Below, piece after piece: positions 1 through 8,268 of a stretch of 64,000 nt of DNA. The DNA is taken from positions 930,001 through 994,000 of the forward strand of contig NZ_JALKAC010000002.1 in NCBI RefSeq assembly GCF_024171645.1, read 5' to 3'. Origin of the DNA: Flavobacterium sp. HSC-32F16 (GTDB lineage Bacteria; Bacteroidota; Bacteroidia; Flavobacteriales; Flavobacteriaceae). The notes beneath the pieces were generated by a model that saw only the letters and a list, made by a program, of their open reading frames with translations, was not told where the DNA came from and did no database searches. How positions within the stretch are numbered: the first letter of the stretch is position 1; each line of letters starts with the position of its first letter. A program made the position numbers and the translations under genes.

Positions 1-659
1 GCCGGCATTCCTGCACCTCTTTCCGCATTAGAAATCCATCCCTTTAATCCGCGTAAACGTCGCACTTCTGAAGCATGACGTGCTTCAACGGAATGAATTT
101 GTAATGCTGCTGTTAGTAAATCCGGTGTAGACATTAAATTTGCTGCCTGACCTTTATAAGCTCTAACTCCGGTATCTTCAAAAGCTTGTGCCAATGCCAA
201 AAATGTTGGATAGTCTCCAAAAGGATCAAATGCACCTCCAACAGTAAAGTCAAAAGTTGGTTTTGGAACAAAGTTAGCACTCATAGTGCCGCCTAATCCT
301 GCAATTAAAAAAGATACGTGATCTGATTCGTGAGCCGATATTTGTTGGAAAACCTTTAAATCACGTCCGCCATTTTCTGAAGCCGGAATTACTCCAGAGT
401 CTAATGCCATGGCATAAAATTCGTTTTCAAGGTATTCTAATGTCAATGCAAACTGCAAAGCGCCAATAGGTGTTGCGGGTGTTGCTGTAATATCTTTTGC
501 AAATGCTTTACCGGTTAAGGCCGATAATCCGAAAGGAATGGATGCCAAGGCCAGATTTTTTCCGATATTCCCAAACTGAGTAAAACTTTCTCTTCTTGAA
601 CCAGTACTTTTCATTAAGTTATCATCAGTAAAGGTTTCTATAAATTTTAAAATATTCAT
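1..659 (-). CDS. Exported ferritin-like domain protein, C-terminus cut by window edge
   Basis: The reading frame opens at an ATG at 657-659 and runs off the left edge without a stop (219 codons seen). The translation has a Tat-like signal (SRRESF near residue 21, hydrophobic stretch, cleavage near AFA). A ferritin-like helical bundle follows, with two ExxH motifs (HESDH and VEARH) and further helix glutamates (LEYLENEFY, FEDTG), the pattern of di-iron carboxylate proteins. It resembles the Ferritin_2 / plant desiccation-related PCC13-62 group. It lies 26 bp downstream of a paralogue on the same strand, so the two are probably co-transcribed. The family is clear; metal content and physiological role are inferred only. 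Confidence 0.8.
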   Translation of the reverse strand, partial: MNILKFIETFTDDNLMKSTGSRRESFTQFGNIGKNLALASIPFGLSALTGKAFAKDITATPATPIGALQFALTLEYLENEFYAMALDSGVIPASENGGRDLKVFQQISAHESDHVSFLIAGLGGTMSANFVPKPTFDFTVGGAFDPFGDYPTFLALAQAFEDTGVRAYKGQAANLMSTPDLLTAALQIHSVEARHASEVRRLRGLKGWISNAERGAGMP

Positions 660-685
660 AATTTCTAATTTTTAGCTAGTTAAGA

Positions 686-1432
686 TTAAGGTAAATATTT
701 GGCCGTAAATTTTGTTGTAATAAATCCCGCTGCAACTGGCAGGATTTTAGAAGGATCTTTAGCAGCGTCTAATCCGTTAGAAGTACTCACGATATCATCG
801 CCGGCAAAATCTTTGGAATTAGGATTGATTAAGCTTCGGATTGCAGCAGCATGTCTGGCTTCTACAGAAACAATTTTCCCTGCTAATAATAAATAATCTG
901 CAGTTTTAATAAGTCGGCCTGCACCATTATAGGCAGCAACACCGGTATCTTCTAATGCTTTTGCAGTAGCTAAAACTTCAGTGCGGCTGTTAAAATTTAA
1001 AGACCCGTAACTAAAGGCTAAAGAAGGAAGTAATTGTGAACCAGGATCTGGAAGCGCTCCGGTTAAAGCGGCTTTAAAAAAATCTCTGTGAATTACTTCA
1101 TGGTGATATAAATCGGTTAGAACTTGACGTTCAGTATCATTAAAAACTGTATTAAAGTTTGAGGCGTTTACAACCTTAGTGTAAAAATCTGCTTCTAGCT
1201 GCTCTAAAGCGTAAGCATAAGTTAGAACACCAAAGTCTCCTGAGCCCAGGTCAAAAACACCATTTTTGACTCCTGGCAAGGAAGTGTCCTCCATATTATC
1301 ATCATTATCATTGTCGCTGCAACCAGCTAAAACCAAACCTGCGGTAACTAATGTTAGTCCACTGAGCTTAAGAAAGCTCCTTCTGCTATCCAGGGAAGGG
1401 TTGACTTCCTGAATTTTAACTTCGTTTTTCAT
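686..1432 (-). CDS. Tat-exported ferritin-like lipoprotein
   Basis: This 248-residue protein carries a twin-arginine signal (SRRSFLK, residues 16-22) followed by a hydrophobic stretch ending in a lipobox (LAGC), so it is probably exported folded and lipid-anchored. The mature part has the same ferritin-like plan as its downstream neighbour: helix glutamates in LEQLEADFY, an HHEVIH motif, LEDTG, and VEARH near residue 190. Folded export by Tat fits insertion of a metal cofactor before export. It is the first gene of a pair that continues at 659, with a gap of 26 bp. An operator-like repeat lies just upstream (1446-1480). It may serve in stress or desiccation protection, by analogy with PCC13-62-like proteins; that part is inference. 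Confidence 0.85.
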   Translation of the reverse strand: MKNEVKIQEVNPSLDSRRSFLKLSGLTLVTAGLVLAGCSDNDNDDNMEDTSLPGVKNGVFDLGSGDFGVLTYAYALEQLEADFYTKVVNASNFNTVFNDTERQVLTDLYHHEVIHRDFFKAALTGALPDPGSQLLPSLAFSYGSLNFNSRTEVLATAKALEDTGVAAYNGAGRLIKTADYLLLAGKIVSVEARHAAAIRSLINPNSKDFAGDDIVSTSNGLDAAKDPSKILPVAAGFITTKFTAKYLP

Positions 1433-1445
1433 AATCTAGGTTTTT

Positions 1446-1480
1446 ATTAAGGTTAATAACATTGTATTAAGGTTATTAAC
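1446..1480. promoter_or_regulatory. Operator-like double repeat upstream of the ferritin-like genes
   Basis: Two 15-bp copies, ATTAAGGTTAATAAC (1446-1460) and ATTAAGGTTATTAAC (1466-1480), lie 20 bp apart, about two helical turns. Their cores GTTAATAAC and GTTATTAAC are also exact reverse complements, so the site is both a direct and an inverted repeat. It begins 14 bp upstream of the start codon at 1432. Binding by a dimeric regulator, possibly the LacI-type protein encoded divergently, is inferred. Confidence 0.45.
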
Positions 1481-1570
1481 GAAATTTTAGCAGATACGGT
1501 TTCAGAAAAATCATTCTTTTTTAGGATTATTTCGAATACGTGGCATGATTTCAAATACTGGTAGTTGTTT

Positions 1571-1603
1571 TTTGTTTTATTTTCGGTAATTCTACTATAT
1601 TTG
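1571..1603 (+). promoter_or_regulatory. Promoter of the LacI-type gene
   Basis: TTTG at 1571-1574, a 21-base spacer and TATATTTG at 1596-1603 match the Bacteroidetes primary sigma consensus. The start codon follows at 1629, giving a leader of roughly 20 bases. Confidence 0.7.
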
Positions 1604-1628
1604 TATTAATTACATAAACTTTTATTAG

Positions 1629-2654
1629 ATGAAAGCTAAAGCAACTCTAAAACAAATTGCGAAGGAACTAGGTGTTTCTGTGTCAACGGTGTCTAAGGCG
1701 CTAAATGACAGTCCGGAAATAAGTGAGCAGACGAAGGTGAAAATTAAAGAGTATGCCAAACTCAAAAATTATAAACCGAATGTTATTGGTTTGAATTTAA
1801 AAAATCGTAAAACCAAAACAATAGGTGTAATTATACCTAATATATTGAACTCTTTTTTCGCAAAAGTTTTTAGCGGGATTGAAAAAGTAGCAGATAAAAA
1901 AGGGTATAACGTAATTACGTGTATTTCTAATGAATCTTTAGAAAAAGAAGTTCACACGCTTGAAATGCTGAGCAACGGAACTATCGACGGATTTATTCTT
2001 TCGGTTTCTGAAGAAGCGCAAAAGCTGCAGGATTACAATCACTTTTCGGCTATTATTAATGATGGAACGCCAATTGTAATGTTTGACAGAATTGCTGATG
2101 AAGTAGAATGTGATAAAGTAGTAGTAGATGATTTTGACTCTGCTTTAAATTCAACTCAGCATTTAATTAATTTAGGATGTAAAAGTATTGCCTTAATTTC
2201 TTCTGTAGATAATTTAAGTGTTGGAAAACTTAGAGCCGATGGATATTTAAAAGCTTTAAAAGACAATAATATTCCGGTAAACGAAAAAATTATTCTTCGT
2301 ACCGATTCTGAAGATGATATGAAAGCTAAAATTGATTCGATTTTTGATCATAAAATTGATGCAATTTTTGCTTTAGATGAAAATGACTCGGTTGCGGCTT
2401 TAAGAGTAAGCTTGAAAAAAGGGTTTAAAGTTCCGGAAGATATTTCGATAATTGGTTTTGCTGACGGAATCTTGGCTTCAAGACGTTTGTCTCCAAGTTT
2501 GACAACGGTAAGCCAGCACGGAATTGAAATTGGTGAAGTGGCCGCAAAAAGGCTGATCCAAAGGCTGGAAGAGCCGGAAGGTGAAACTTCTGATTACGAA
2601 ACCATCGTTATTAAAACAAAATTGAAAGAAAGAGAATCTACCAGAAAAGTTTAG
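1629..2654 (+). CDS. LacI/GalR-family transcriptional regulator
   Basis: The 341-residue protein has the family's standard length and layout. Residues 5-30 form a LacI helix-turn-helix (TLKQIAKELGVSVSTVSKALN), followed by the hinge region, and from about residue 62 a periplasmic-binding-protein-like effector domain (KTIGVIIPNILNSFF). The C-terminal section has the usual ISIIGFADG and SPSLTTVSQHG segments. It would bind DNA as a dimer and respond to a small ligand, often a sugar; the ligand cannot be read from sequence. No sugar-use genes are adjacent. It is divergent from the ferritin-like pair, so these or its own promoter are candidate targets. A terminator follows at once. Confidence 0.92.
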   Translation: MKAKATLKQIAKELGVSVSTVSKALNDSPEISEQTKVKIKEYAKLKNYKPNVIGLNLKNRKTKTIGVIIPNILNSFFAKVFSGIEKVADKKGYNVITCISNESLEKEVHTLEMLSNGTIDGFILSVSEEAQKLQDYNHFSAIINDGTPIVMFDRIADEVECDKVVVDDFDSALNSTQHLINLGCKSIALISSVDNLSVGKLRADGYLKALKDNNIPVNEKIILRTDSEDDMKAKIDSIFDHKIDAIFALDENDSVAALRVSLKKGFKVPEDISIIGFADGILASRRLSPSLTTVSQHGIEIGEVAAKRLIQRLEEPEGETSDYETIVIKTKLKERESTRKV

Positions 2655-2664
2655 ATAAATAAAG

Positions 2665-2693
2665 AACCATCAGTTTTAGCTGATGGTTTTTTT
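2665..2693 (+). terminator. Rho-independent terminator after the LacI-type gene
   Basis: Stem AACCATCAG (2665-2673) pairs with CTGATGGTT (2680-2688) around a 6-base loop, followed by a run of T to 2693. Confidence 0.85.
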
Positions 2694-2714
2694 ATGAAAT
2701 GATTATTTAGATTC

Positions 2715-3203
2715 CTAATTGTTACTATCAAACTCAAATGAATCTCCATACTCGTTATTGCATTTTTTGTAAATTTTTTGTGGTAATCCGTTTTTAAAAC
2801 TGATTTTGGAAATAATTTTTTTATCACATTCAGAATCCCTGTTTTCAAAGATTAGAACTCCATCTTTAATTTTTTTTGGCAAATTACTTTCCTTTGTAAT
2901 ATAATAATTACCTAAATATTGGTTTTTAGCATTAAATACTAAGATTCTGCTTGTACTTCGGCATGACATACCCCACGTCCAAACGGAATTCATGATTTTA
3001 TAAGTTTTGCCTGTATTGGTTTTTAAAATTCCTAAATAGGTTAAAGAAGTTTCGGTACCACCTTTATTATTCCATTTTCCAAAAACATACTCTTTTTCAA
3101 TTGTATTTTTTCGCAGAACTTTCAATCTAATGTTTTCATCCCTTATCTGGGCTTTGCCAAATAACGAAATAAAGACAATAATCGTGAGGAATAATTTTTT
3201 CAA
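2715..3203 (-). CDS. Small secreted protein of unknown function
   Basis: This 162-residue protein starts with a clear Sec signal peptide (MKKLFLTIIVFISLFGKAQ), so it is exported to the periplasm or cell surface. The mature part is rich in Lys, Asn and short beta-prone segments, with four cysteines (MSCRS, DSECDK, YKKCNN) that could form disulfides. I recognise no family. It lies 11 bp downstream of another secreted orphan on the same strand (3215-4327), so the two are probably one operon and may act together. Confidence 0.6.
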   Translation of the reverse strand: MKKLFLTIIVFISLFGKAQIRDENIRLKVLRKNTIEKEYVFGKWNNKGGTETSLTYLGILKTNTGKTYKIMNSVWTWGMSCRSTSRILVFNAKNQYLGNYYITKESNLPKKIKDGVLIFENRDSECDKKIISKISFKNGLPQKIYKKCNNEYGDSFEFDSNN

Positions 3204-3214
3204 GAGGATATTCT

Positions 3215-4327
3215 TTAATTTAAATTGTATGGAAATTTCGGGTTTTTATATTTTTTTAATTTTTCGAAAGGAACAAGAAAAGGTTCTTCGCACGCTCGGT
3301 TTACTCTTGGAAAATAAGGCGTAAATGTTATTCCTTTTTTTGTATAACTCCAAGACACAAAATCCCAATATTCAACATTTGTGTAATCGCAGTCGTCATC
3401 ATTATCTGGTTTTTTAAAATGCTCTATCGAGGTAATAAGCTCTACTAATTTTGGAGCAAAATAATCATTTCTGTATTTTGAAAAAGCGTCAAAATTATTT
3501 TTTTTGTCGCCCGTCACACTTTTGTCAAATGCTATGATATCGTCAATTTCATATTGTTTTCCATTATTCAAATCAATTAGATAACCGCTTCCTCCAAAAT
3601 CTGGATGAGCGCCTCCACAGTCCCATCCTCTAAAAATTTCAAATCCCAGCAAATTATTATTCAGAAAATTTAGGGTTGTTGTATTTTCAATTCCCCGGCC
3701 ATTACTATATTCAAAACTCGAAGAACAATTAAGCTGGCTTAATGTATTTTGAATGTGTATTTGTTCTAAAACAGGATTAATCACAGTTTTGTTTTTCTCA
3801 GAAAAATTATTTCCAAGTCTAAAGAATTCAGAATCACAATGTTTTTCAGAATACCAGATAATTTCTTTATTGTTATAAAGTGTAGTTTTTTGTTTTTTGA
3901 ATTCAAGAAATTTATATTTCACCAGATTTAAACGTTCGTCATCAAACCTAATGGTTAGATTTGAGTTGTAATTGTCAAAATTTACAGGTTCAAGATGAAC
4001 TGCCAATTGTTTTTCTTTGGAATCATACCAAAAACCATCAAAATTATTACCTGATTTTTTCAGGTAAAACTTTTCGGTCACAATATCCCCTGGTTTGAAA
4101 TAAAAAGTATAGTTATTATCTATTAGCTTTGCTTCCAGTTTAATGTCTTTTAATGAATTCTTATAGAAATAAACTGCGGTTAGATTAGTTTCGCTGCCTG
4201 ATTTATAGACTTGAACGGTCATGAAAATTGGGCTTTTGCCTAAATTTCCTTCCAGATAATAAATTTTGTCCTGACAAAATGCAATTGTTGAATAAAGTAT
4301 GAATAGGCAGAAAAAACATTTTCTCAT
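3215..4327 (-). CDS. Secreted protein of unknown function, first of a two-gene operon
   Basis: The 370-residue product begins with a signal peptide (MRKCFFCLFILYSTIAFCQ). The N-terminal half (about 20-115) reads as beta strands resembling Flavobacterial proteins that describe a ligand-binding barrel (KIYYLEGNLGKSPIFMTVQVY). The C-terminal half contains FRGWDCGGAHPDFGG and a GYLIDLNNGKQYEIDDI segment that recall RsiV/DUF3298-type domains, but the match is too weak to name. It is followed after 11 bp by the smaller secreted protein at 2715-3203. It is very A+T rich, like its neighbours, and shows no sign of transfer. No function is assigned. Confidence 0.6.
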   Translation of the reverse strand: MRKCFFCLFILYSTIAFCQDKIYYLEGNLGKSPIFMTVQVYKSGSETNLTAVYFYKNSLKDIKLEAKLIDNNYTFYFKPGDIVTEKFYLKKSGNNFDGFWYDSKEKQLAVHLEPVNFDNYNSNLTIRFDDERLNLVKYKFLEFKKQKTTLYNNKEIIWYSEKHCDSEFFRLGNNFSEKNKTVINPVLEQIHIQNTLSQLNCSSSFEYSNGRGIENTTTLNFLNNNLLGFEIFRGWDCGGAHPDFGGSGYLIDLNNGKQYEIDDIIAFDKSVTGDKKNNFDAFSKYRNDYFAPKLVELITSIEHFKKPDNDDDCDYTNVEYWDFVSWSYTKKGITFTPYFPRVNRACEEPFLVPFEKLKKYKNPKFPYNLN

Positions 4328-4422
4328 TTTCCTTTTTTTTAAATTTTAAAGTTTTTTGGTTTGAAGCAATAAACGTAAGAAAGATGTAAAATCTTATATT
4401 TTAAAATGGTTTTTTATCAATT

Positions 4423-4453
4423 AAAAAAAGCCATTCAAATTTGAATGACTTTT
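4423..4453 (-). terminator. Terminator downstream of polA
   Basis: Read on the minus strand, AAAAGTCATTCAAA pairs with TTTGAATGGCTTTT (one G-U pair) and runs into seven T. It lies 20 bp beyond the polA stop. Confidence 0.7.
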
Positions 4454-4473
4454 AAAATTTGAAAAGTATTTTT

Positions 4474-7326
4474 TTAGTGCGCTTCTAGCCAATCTTTACC
4501 TAAACCAAGTTCAACTTCTAAAGGAACTGCCATTTTAAAAGCATTTTCCATTTCGTGTTTAATCATAGGCTGGATTTTTTCGAGTTCATCGTTGTGAACA
4601 TCGAAAACAAGCTCATCATGTACCTGAAGTAACATTTTAGATTTCCAGTTTTCGTCTTGTAATTTTTTATGAATGTTAATCATCGCGATTTTAATCACAT
4701 CAGCAGCACTTCCCTGAATTGGGGCGTTTACAGCGTTTCGTTCGGCAGCACTTCTTACAACGGCATTTGCAGAATTGATATCTTTTAAATAACGGCGACG
4801 ACCTAAAATAGTTTGTACATAACCATTTTCACGAGCAAAATCAACCTGATCCTGCATATATGATTTTAATCTCGGATATGTTTTATAATAAGCATCTATT
4901 AAAGCAGCACTTTCGCCTCGGGATAATGAAGTCTGATTACTTAATCCAAAAGCAGAAACCCCATATATAATACCGAAGTTTACCGTTTTGGCGTTGCTTC
5001 TTTGTTCGCGGGAAACTTCTTCTAAAGCCACATCAAAAACTTTTGCAGCAGTTGCTCTGTGAATGTCTTCTCCGTTTTGGAAAGCTGCAATCATATTTTC
5101 TTCACCGCTCAAAGCAGCAATAATTCGTAATTCGATTTGCGAGTAATCGGCAGAAATTAAAGTATGGTTTTCATCACGTGCGACAAAAGCTTTACGAATT
5201 TGTCGGCCTCTTTCCGTACGAATTGGAATGTTTTGTAAGTTCGGATTGTTAGAGCTCAAACGTCCTGTTGCCGCAACAGTTTGCATATAATCAGTATGAA
5301 CACGTAAAGTTTTTTTGTCAACTTGTTCCGGCAAAGCCAATATATAGGTACTTTGTAATTTTACCATTTGACGCCAGTCTAAAATCTGTTTTACAATTGG
5401 ATTGTCGTTGGCTAAATAAGTCAAAACTTCTTCGCCGGTTGCATATTGGCCGGTTTTGGTTTTCTTTTGTTTGGCGCCGCCAATTTTAAGTTTATCAAAT
5501 AAAATATCTCCCAATTGTTTTGGAGAAGCAAGATTGAATTTCTCGCCGGCAGTTTCGTAAATTTGTTCTTCGAGAGATTTGATTTCAATTTCCATCTCTC
5601 CAGACATTTGTTTTAAGAATTCAACATCAAGACGAATTCCTTCTGTTTCCATTGCAGCTAAAACGCTGACTAACGGAATTTCGATTTCATCAAACAGCTT
5701 TTTAGTTTCTGTTTTATCTAATTCAGTTGTAAAGATTTCTTTTAACTGTAAAGTAATATCAGCATCTTCGGCAGCATATTCTTTAATATCTTCTAAAGGA
5801 ACATTGCGCATCGAAAGCTGATTTTTTCCTTTTTTACCAATTAAAGTTTCAATTGATTTTGGAGAATATTTCAAATACGTTTCAGCTAAAATATCCATAT
5901 TATGACGCATATCCGGATTAATCAAATAATGCGCGATCATGGTATCAAAAAGTTTTCCTTTTACGGTAACGCCATAATTTGCAAGGATTTTTAAATCGTA
6001 TTTTAAATTTTGCCCAATTTTTTCGATGTTTTCATTTTCAAAAAACGGAACAAATTTGTCTACTAAAACTTGTGCTTCTTCCTGGCTTTCCGGAAACGGA
6101 ACATAAAATGCTTTTCCTTTTTCATAAGAGAAAGACATTCCAACAAGTTCTGCATGCAAAGCATCGATTCCTGTAGTTTCGGTATCAAAACAAACCGAAG
6201 TCTGTTTTTGTAAATTCTGTAGAAGCAATTTAATTCCTAAATCACCTTGAATAGTTTGGTACGAATGCTCCGTATTTTCTAAAGTACTGTAAAATGAATT
6301 TCTTGCAGCCTCCGCGCTTTCATCAAGAGTAGTGCCGCCTCCGCCAAAAAGATCAAACTGGTCTTCGTTTTTAGGCTGTGGCTTTTTGTACAATTTGGCA
6401 TCTTGAGCAGGATTAGAGCCGGCTAATTCATTTCCGCCTCCAACTTTAAATAAGTTGTCAAACTGTTCTGCCATTCTTCTAAATTCTAATTCCTGAAAAA
6501 TAGCATCTGTTTTTTCAATATCCGGACGTGAAAGTTCATAATCATCTTCATTAAAAACTACATCACAGTCGCAGATAATTGTTGCCAGTTTTTTAGATAA
6601 AATACCTTTGTCTTTATTTGCTTCGATATTCTCTTTCATTTTTCCTTTTAGCAGATGAGTATTATCTAAAAGGTTTTCCATTGTGCCAAATTCTTTCAGG
6701 AATTTTTTGGCCGTTACTTCACCAACTCCAGGCAATCCCGGAATATTATCCACGGCGTCCCCCATCATTCCAAGAAAATCGATTACTTGCTCTGGTCTTT
6801 CCACTTCGAATTTTGCCAGAACCTCAGGAATTCCCCAAATTTCGATTCCGTTACCCATACGGGCCGGTTTGTACATAAAGATATTTTCAGAAACCAATTG
6901 TGCAAAATCCTTATCCGGCGTTACCATAAAAACCTTGTAATTCTGTTTTTCGGCTTGTTTGGCAATTGTTCCAATTAAATCATCGGCTTCACAGCCTGCA
7001 ATTTCAATAATAGGAATATGCATGGCTCTTAATAATTCCTGAATGTATGGAATAGCAATTTTAATAGCCTCAGGCGTTGCGTCACGATTGGCTTTATATT
7101 CTGCGAACATTTCGGTTCTTACCTGACTTCCTTCTTTGTCAAAAGCAACAGCCAAATGATCTGGTTTTTCTCTTTTAATAACATCCAAAAGTGAGTTCAT
7201 AAAACCCATAATTGCAGATGTATCCATTCCTTTTGAGTTGATTCTCGGGTTTTTTATAAAAGCATAATAACCACGAAAAATTAATGCATAAGCATCTAGA
7301 AGAAAAAGACGTTTTTGAGTTGACAT
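4474..7326 (-). CDS. polA: DNA polymerase I
   Basis: The 950-residue protein has all three Pol I parts. Residues 1 to about 290 are the 5'-3' flap exonuclease with its helix-hairpin-helix segment (GMMGDAVDNIPGLPGVG). About 360-545 is the 3'-5' proofreading domain, and its catalytic acidic residues look intact (CFDTETTG, LKYDLKIL, YAAEDADITLQL). The rest is the polymerase domain with motif A DYSQIELR, motif B RSNAKTVNFGIIYG and motif C QVHDELVF. It fills gaps during repair and removes RNA primers. Length fits the Bacteroidetes family. It is transcribed alone, with a terminator at 4423-4453 and an upstream gap holding a palindromic repeat. Confidence 0.98.
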   Translation of the reverse strand: MSTQKRLFLLDAYALIFRGYYAFIKNPRINSKGMDTSAIMGFMNSLLDVIKREKPDHLAVAFDKEGSQVRTEMFAEYKANRDATPEAIKIAIPYIQELLRAMHIPIIEIAGCEADDLIGTIAKQAEKQNYKVFMVTPDKDFAQLVSENIFMYKPARMGNGIEIWGIPEVLAKFEVERPEQVIDFLGMMGDAVDNIPGLPGVGEVTAKKFLKEFGTMENLLDNTHLLKGKMKENIEANKDKGILSKKLATIICDCDVVFNEDDYELSRPDIEKTDAIFQELEFRRMAEQFDNLFKVGGGNELAGSNPAQDAKLYKKPQPKNEDQFDLFGGGGTTLDESAEAARNSFYSTLENTEHSYQTIQGDLGIKLLLQNLQKQTSVCFDTETTGIDALHAELVGMSFSYEKGKAFYVPFPESQEEAQVLVDKFVPFFENENIEKIGQNLKYDLKILANYGVTVKGKLFDTMIAHYLINPDMRHNMDILAETYLKYSPKSIETLIGKKGKNQLSMRNVPLEDIKEYAAEDADITLQLKEIFTTELDKTETKKLFDEIEIPLVSVLAAMETEGIRLDVEFLKQMSGEMEIEIKSLEEQIYETAGEKFNLASPKQLGDILFDKLKIGGAKQKKTKTGQYATGEEVLTYLANDNPIVKQILDWRQMVKLQSTYILALPEQVDKKTLRVHTDYMQTVAATGRLSSNNPNLQNIPIRTERGRQIRKAFVARDENHTLISADYSQIELRIIAALSGEENMIAAFQNGEDIHRATAAKVFDVALEEVSREQRSNAKTVNFGIIYGVSAFGLSNQTSLSRGESAALIDAYYKTYPRLKSYMQDQVDFARENGYVQTILGRRRYLKDINSANAVVRSAAERNAVNAPIQGSAADVIKIAMINIHKKLQDENWKSKMLLQVHDELVFDVHNDELEKIQPMIKHEMENAFKMAVPLEVELGLGKDWLEAH

Positions 7327-7398
7327 ATAAAAAATATTAGTCTGTAAAAATAAACAATTGGGTTCTCAAAAATTAGACTAACGAGATTTTTTTTCCAC

Positions 7399-7520
7399 CA
7401 TATAAGTTATATAAGTCTATTTTAGTAGAGACGTACCCGTAGAGGCGCACTGCTGTGCGTGTCATATTTATGGTGAATATTATTATGGAGATGTTTTAAT
7501 GAATTTATATAACTTATATG
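7399..7520. repeat. MITE-like palindromic element with 16-bp terminal inverted repeats
   Basis: CATATAAGTTATATAA (7399-7414) is matched exactly by its reverse complement at 7505-7520. Between them lies a G+C-richer core with a small hairpin (CGCAC TGCT GTGCG) preceded by GTAGAG motifs. The 122-bp element has no coding capacity and makes up much of the 325-bp gap between polA and the next gene. It looks like a non-autonomous repeat (MITE or REP-like). Copy number in the genome is unknown. Confidence 0.6.
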
Positions 7521-7575
7521 ATTCAAAAATCAGCAAAGCGTTAATGTCAAGTTAAAATTTTTTATTCAGGGATTT

Positions 7576-7610
7576 CTTCATTTTCTCTTCATGTTGCGAA
7601 GGTAATTTTG
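7576..7610 (+). promoter_or_regulatory. Promoter with CTTCAT direct-repeat operator (copy 1)
   Basis: CTTCAT occurs at 7576-7581 and again at 7587-7592, an 11-bp period typical of OmpR/PhoB-type response regulator sites. Ten bases further is a perfect -7 element TAATTTTG (7603-7610). No good -33 element is seen, so the repeat would sit where an activator replaces it. The same arrangement recurs at 10319-10353. Confidence 0.6.
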
Positions 7611-7651
7611 ATCTGTAAAATAAAAGGTATTTAATTTAAATCTTAGAAATC

Positions 7652-7849
7652 ATGAGAAATTTATTGATGTTATTAGCAGCAGTTTTGGGAACAAGTGCAA
7701 TGGTTCATGCGTTTCCTGCAAAAGAGGGTAAAACAGTTCCTGCAAAAGAAGTAAAAGCAACAAAACACAAAAAAAACAAATCTGATAAAAAAGTGAAATC
7801 AGAAAAAAGTGAAGCTCCAAAAGCAGAAACAACAAAAGCAAAAAAATAA
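7652..7849 (+). CDS. Small exported Ala/Lys-rich protein, Asr-like (paralogue 1)
   Basis: The 65-residue product has a cleavable signal peptide (MRNLLMLLAAVLGTSAMVHA). The mature chain of about 45 residues is almost entirely Lys, Ala, Glu, Thr, Ser and Pro (PAKEVKATKHKKNKSDKK). It should be strongly basic and disordered. It shares signal peptide and the PAKEVKATKH block with the proteins at 7901 and 10393. The nearest analogue I can name is the E. coli acid-shock protein Asr, also a small periplasmic Ala/Lys/His-rich protein under two-component control; homology is not claimed. The gene follows a direct-repeat promoter and is 51 bp from the next paralogue, so the two are probably co-transcribed. 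Confidence 0.75.
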   Translation: MRNLLMLLAAVLGTSAMVHAFPAKEGKTVPAKEVKATKHKKNKSDKKVKSEKSEAPKAETTKAKK

Positions 7850-7900
7850 ACAAACAAGTAATTTAGAATAAAAGGTAAAATAATTTAAAAATTTAAAGTC

Positions 7901-8083
7901 ATGAAAAAATTAATTTTATTAGCAGCAGCGGTTCTAGGAACAACTGCAATGGTAAGCGCTCAAACAACTCCAGCTCAAACAGCTCCGGCAAAAGAAGTAA
8001 AAGCCACAAAACACCATCACAAAGCAAATAAAAAAGCAAAAGCTGAAGCTCCAAAAGCTGAAGCGGCAACCGTGAAAAAATAA
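7901..8083 (+). CDS. Small exported Ala/Lys/His-rich protein (paralogue 2)
   Basis: This 60-residue paralogue has the signal peptide MKKLILLAAAVLGTTAMVSA with cleavage before QTT. The mature part of about 40 residues is Ala/Lys rich with a triple histidine (KATKHHHKANKKAKAEAPKA). It has no cysteine or aromatic residue after the signal and should be disordered in the periplasm. It has no obvious promoter of its own and lies 51 bp after paralogue 1. A hairpin terminator follows at 8159-8191, then the response regulator gene. Possible roles, all inferred, are charge buffering, chaperoning or envelope protection under stress. Confidence 0.75.
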   Translation: MKKLILLAAAVLGTTAMVSAQTTPAQTAPAKEVKATKHHHKANKKAKAEAPKAEAATVKK

Positions 8084-8158
8084 GAATTGCTCTCGTTTTG
8101 TTTTCGAAGCATTGTAACGGATACAAAACAGGAATAATGATTATGATTAATGCGATTG

Positions 8159-8191
8159 AAAAGCTGATGAAGAAATTTGTCAGCTTTTTTT
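8159..8191 (+). terminator. Terminator after the first pair of small exported proteins
   Basis: AAAAGCTGA (8159-8167) pairs with TCAGCTTTT (8180-8188) around a 12-base loop and is followed by T residues to 8191. The stem and loop resemble the hairpin after the third paralogue (10623-10652), suggesting that whole transcription units were duplicated. Confidence 0.7.
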
Positions 8192-8268
8192 ATTCGTTAA
8201 TTTTTTAATAATGTGCGATTGGACTTTTGATAATTGATTAATTTTAGTTGCGCTTAAATGCCTTGTTT

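Noticed and set aside
8248..8268. Upstream TTG start for the response regulator
   Set aside because: The receiver domain begins at the ATG at 8269; the extra seven residues are not family-like.
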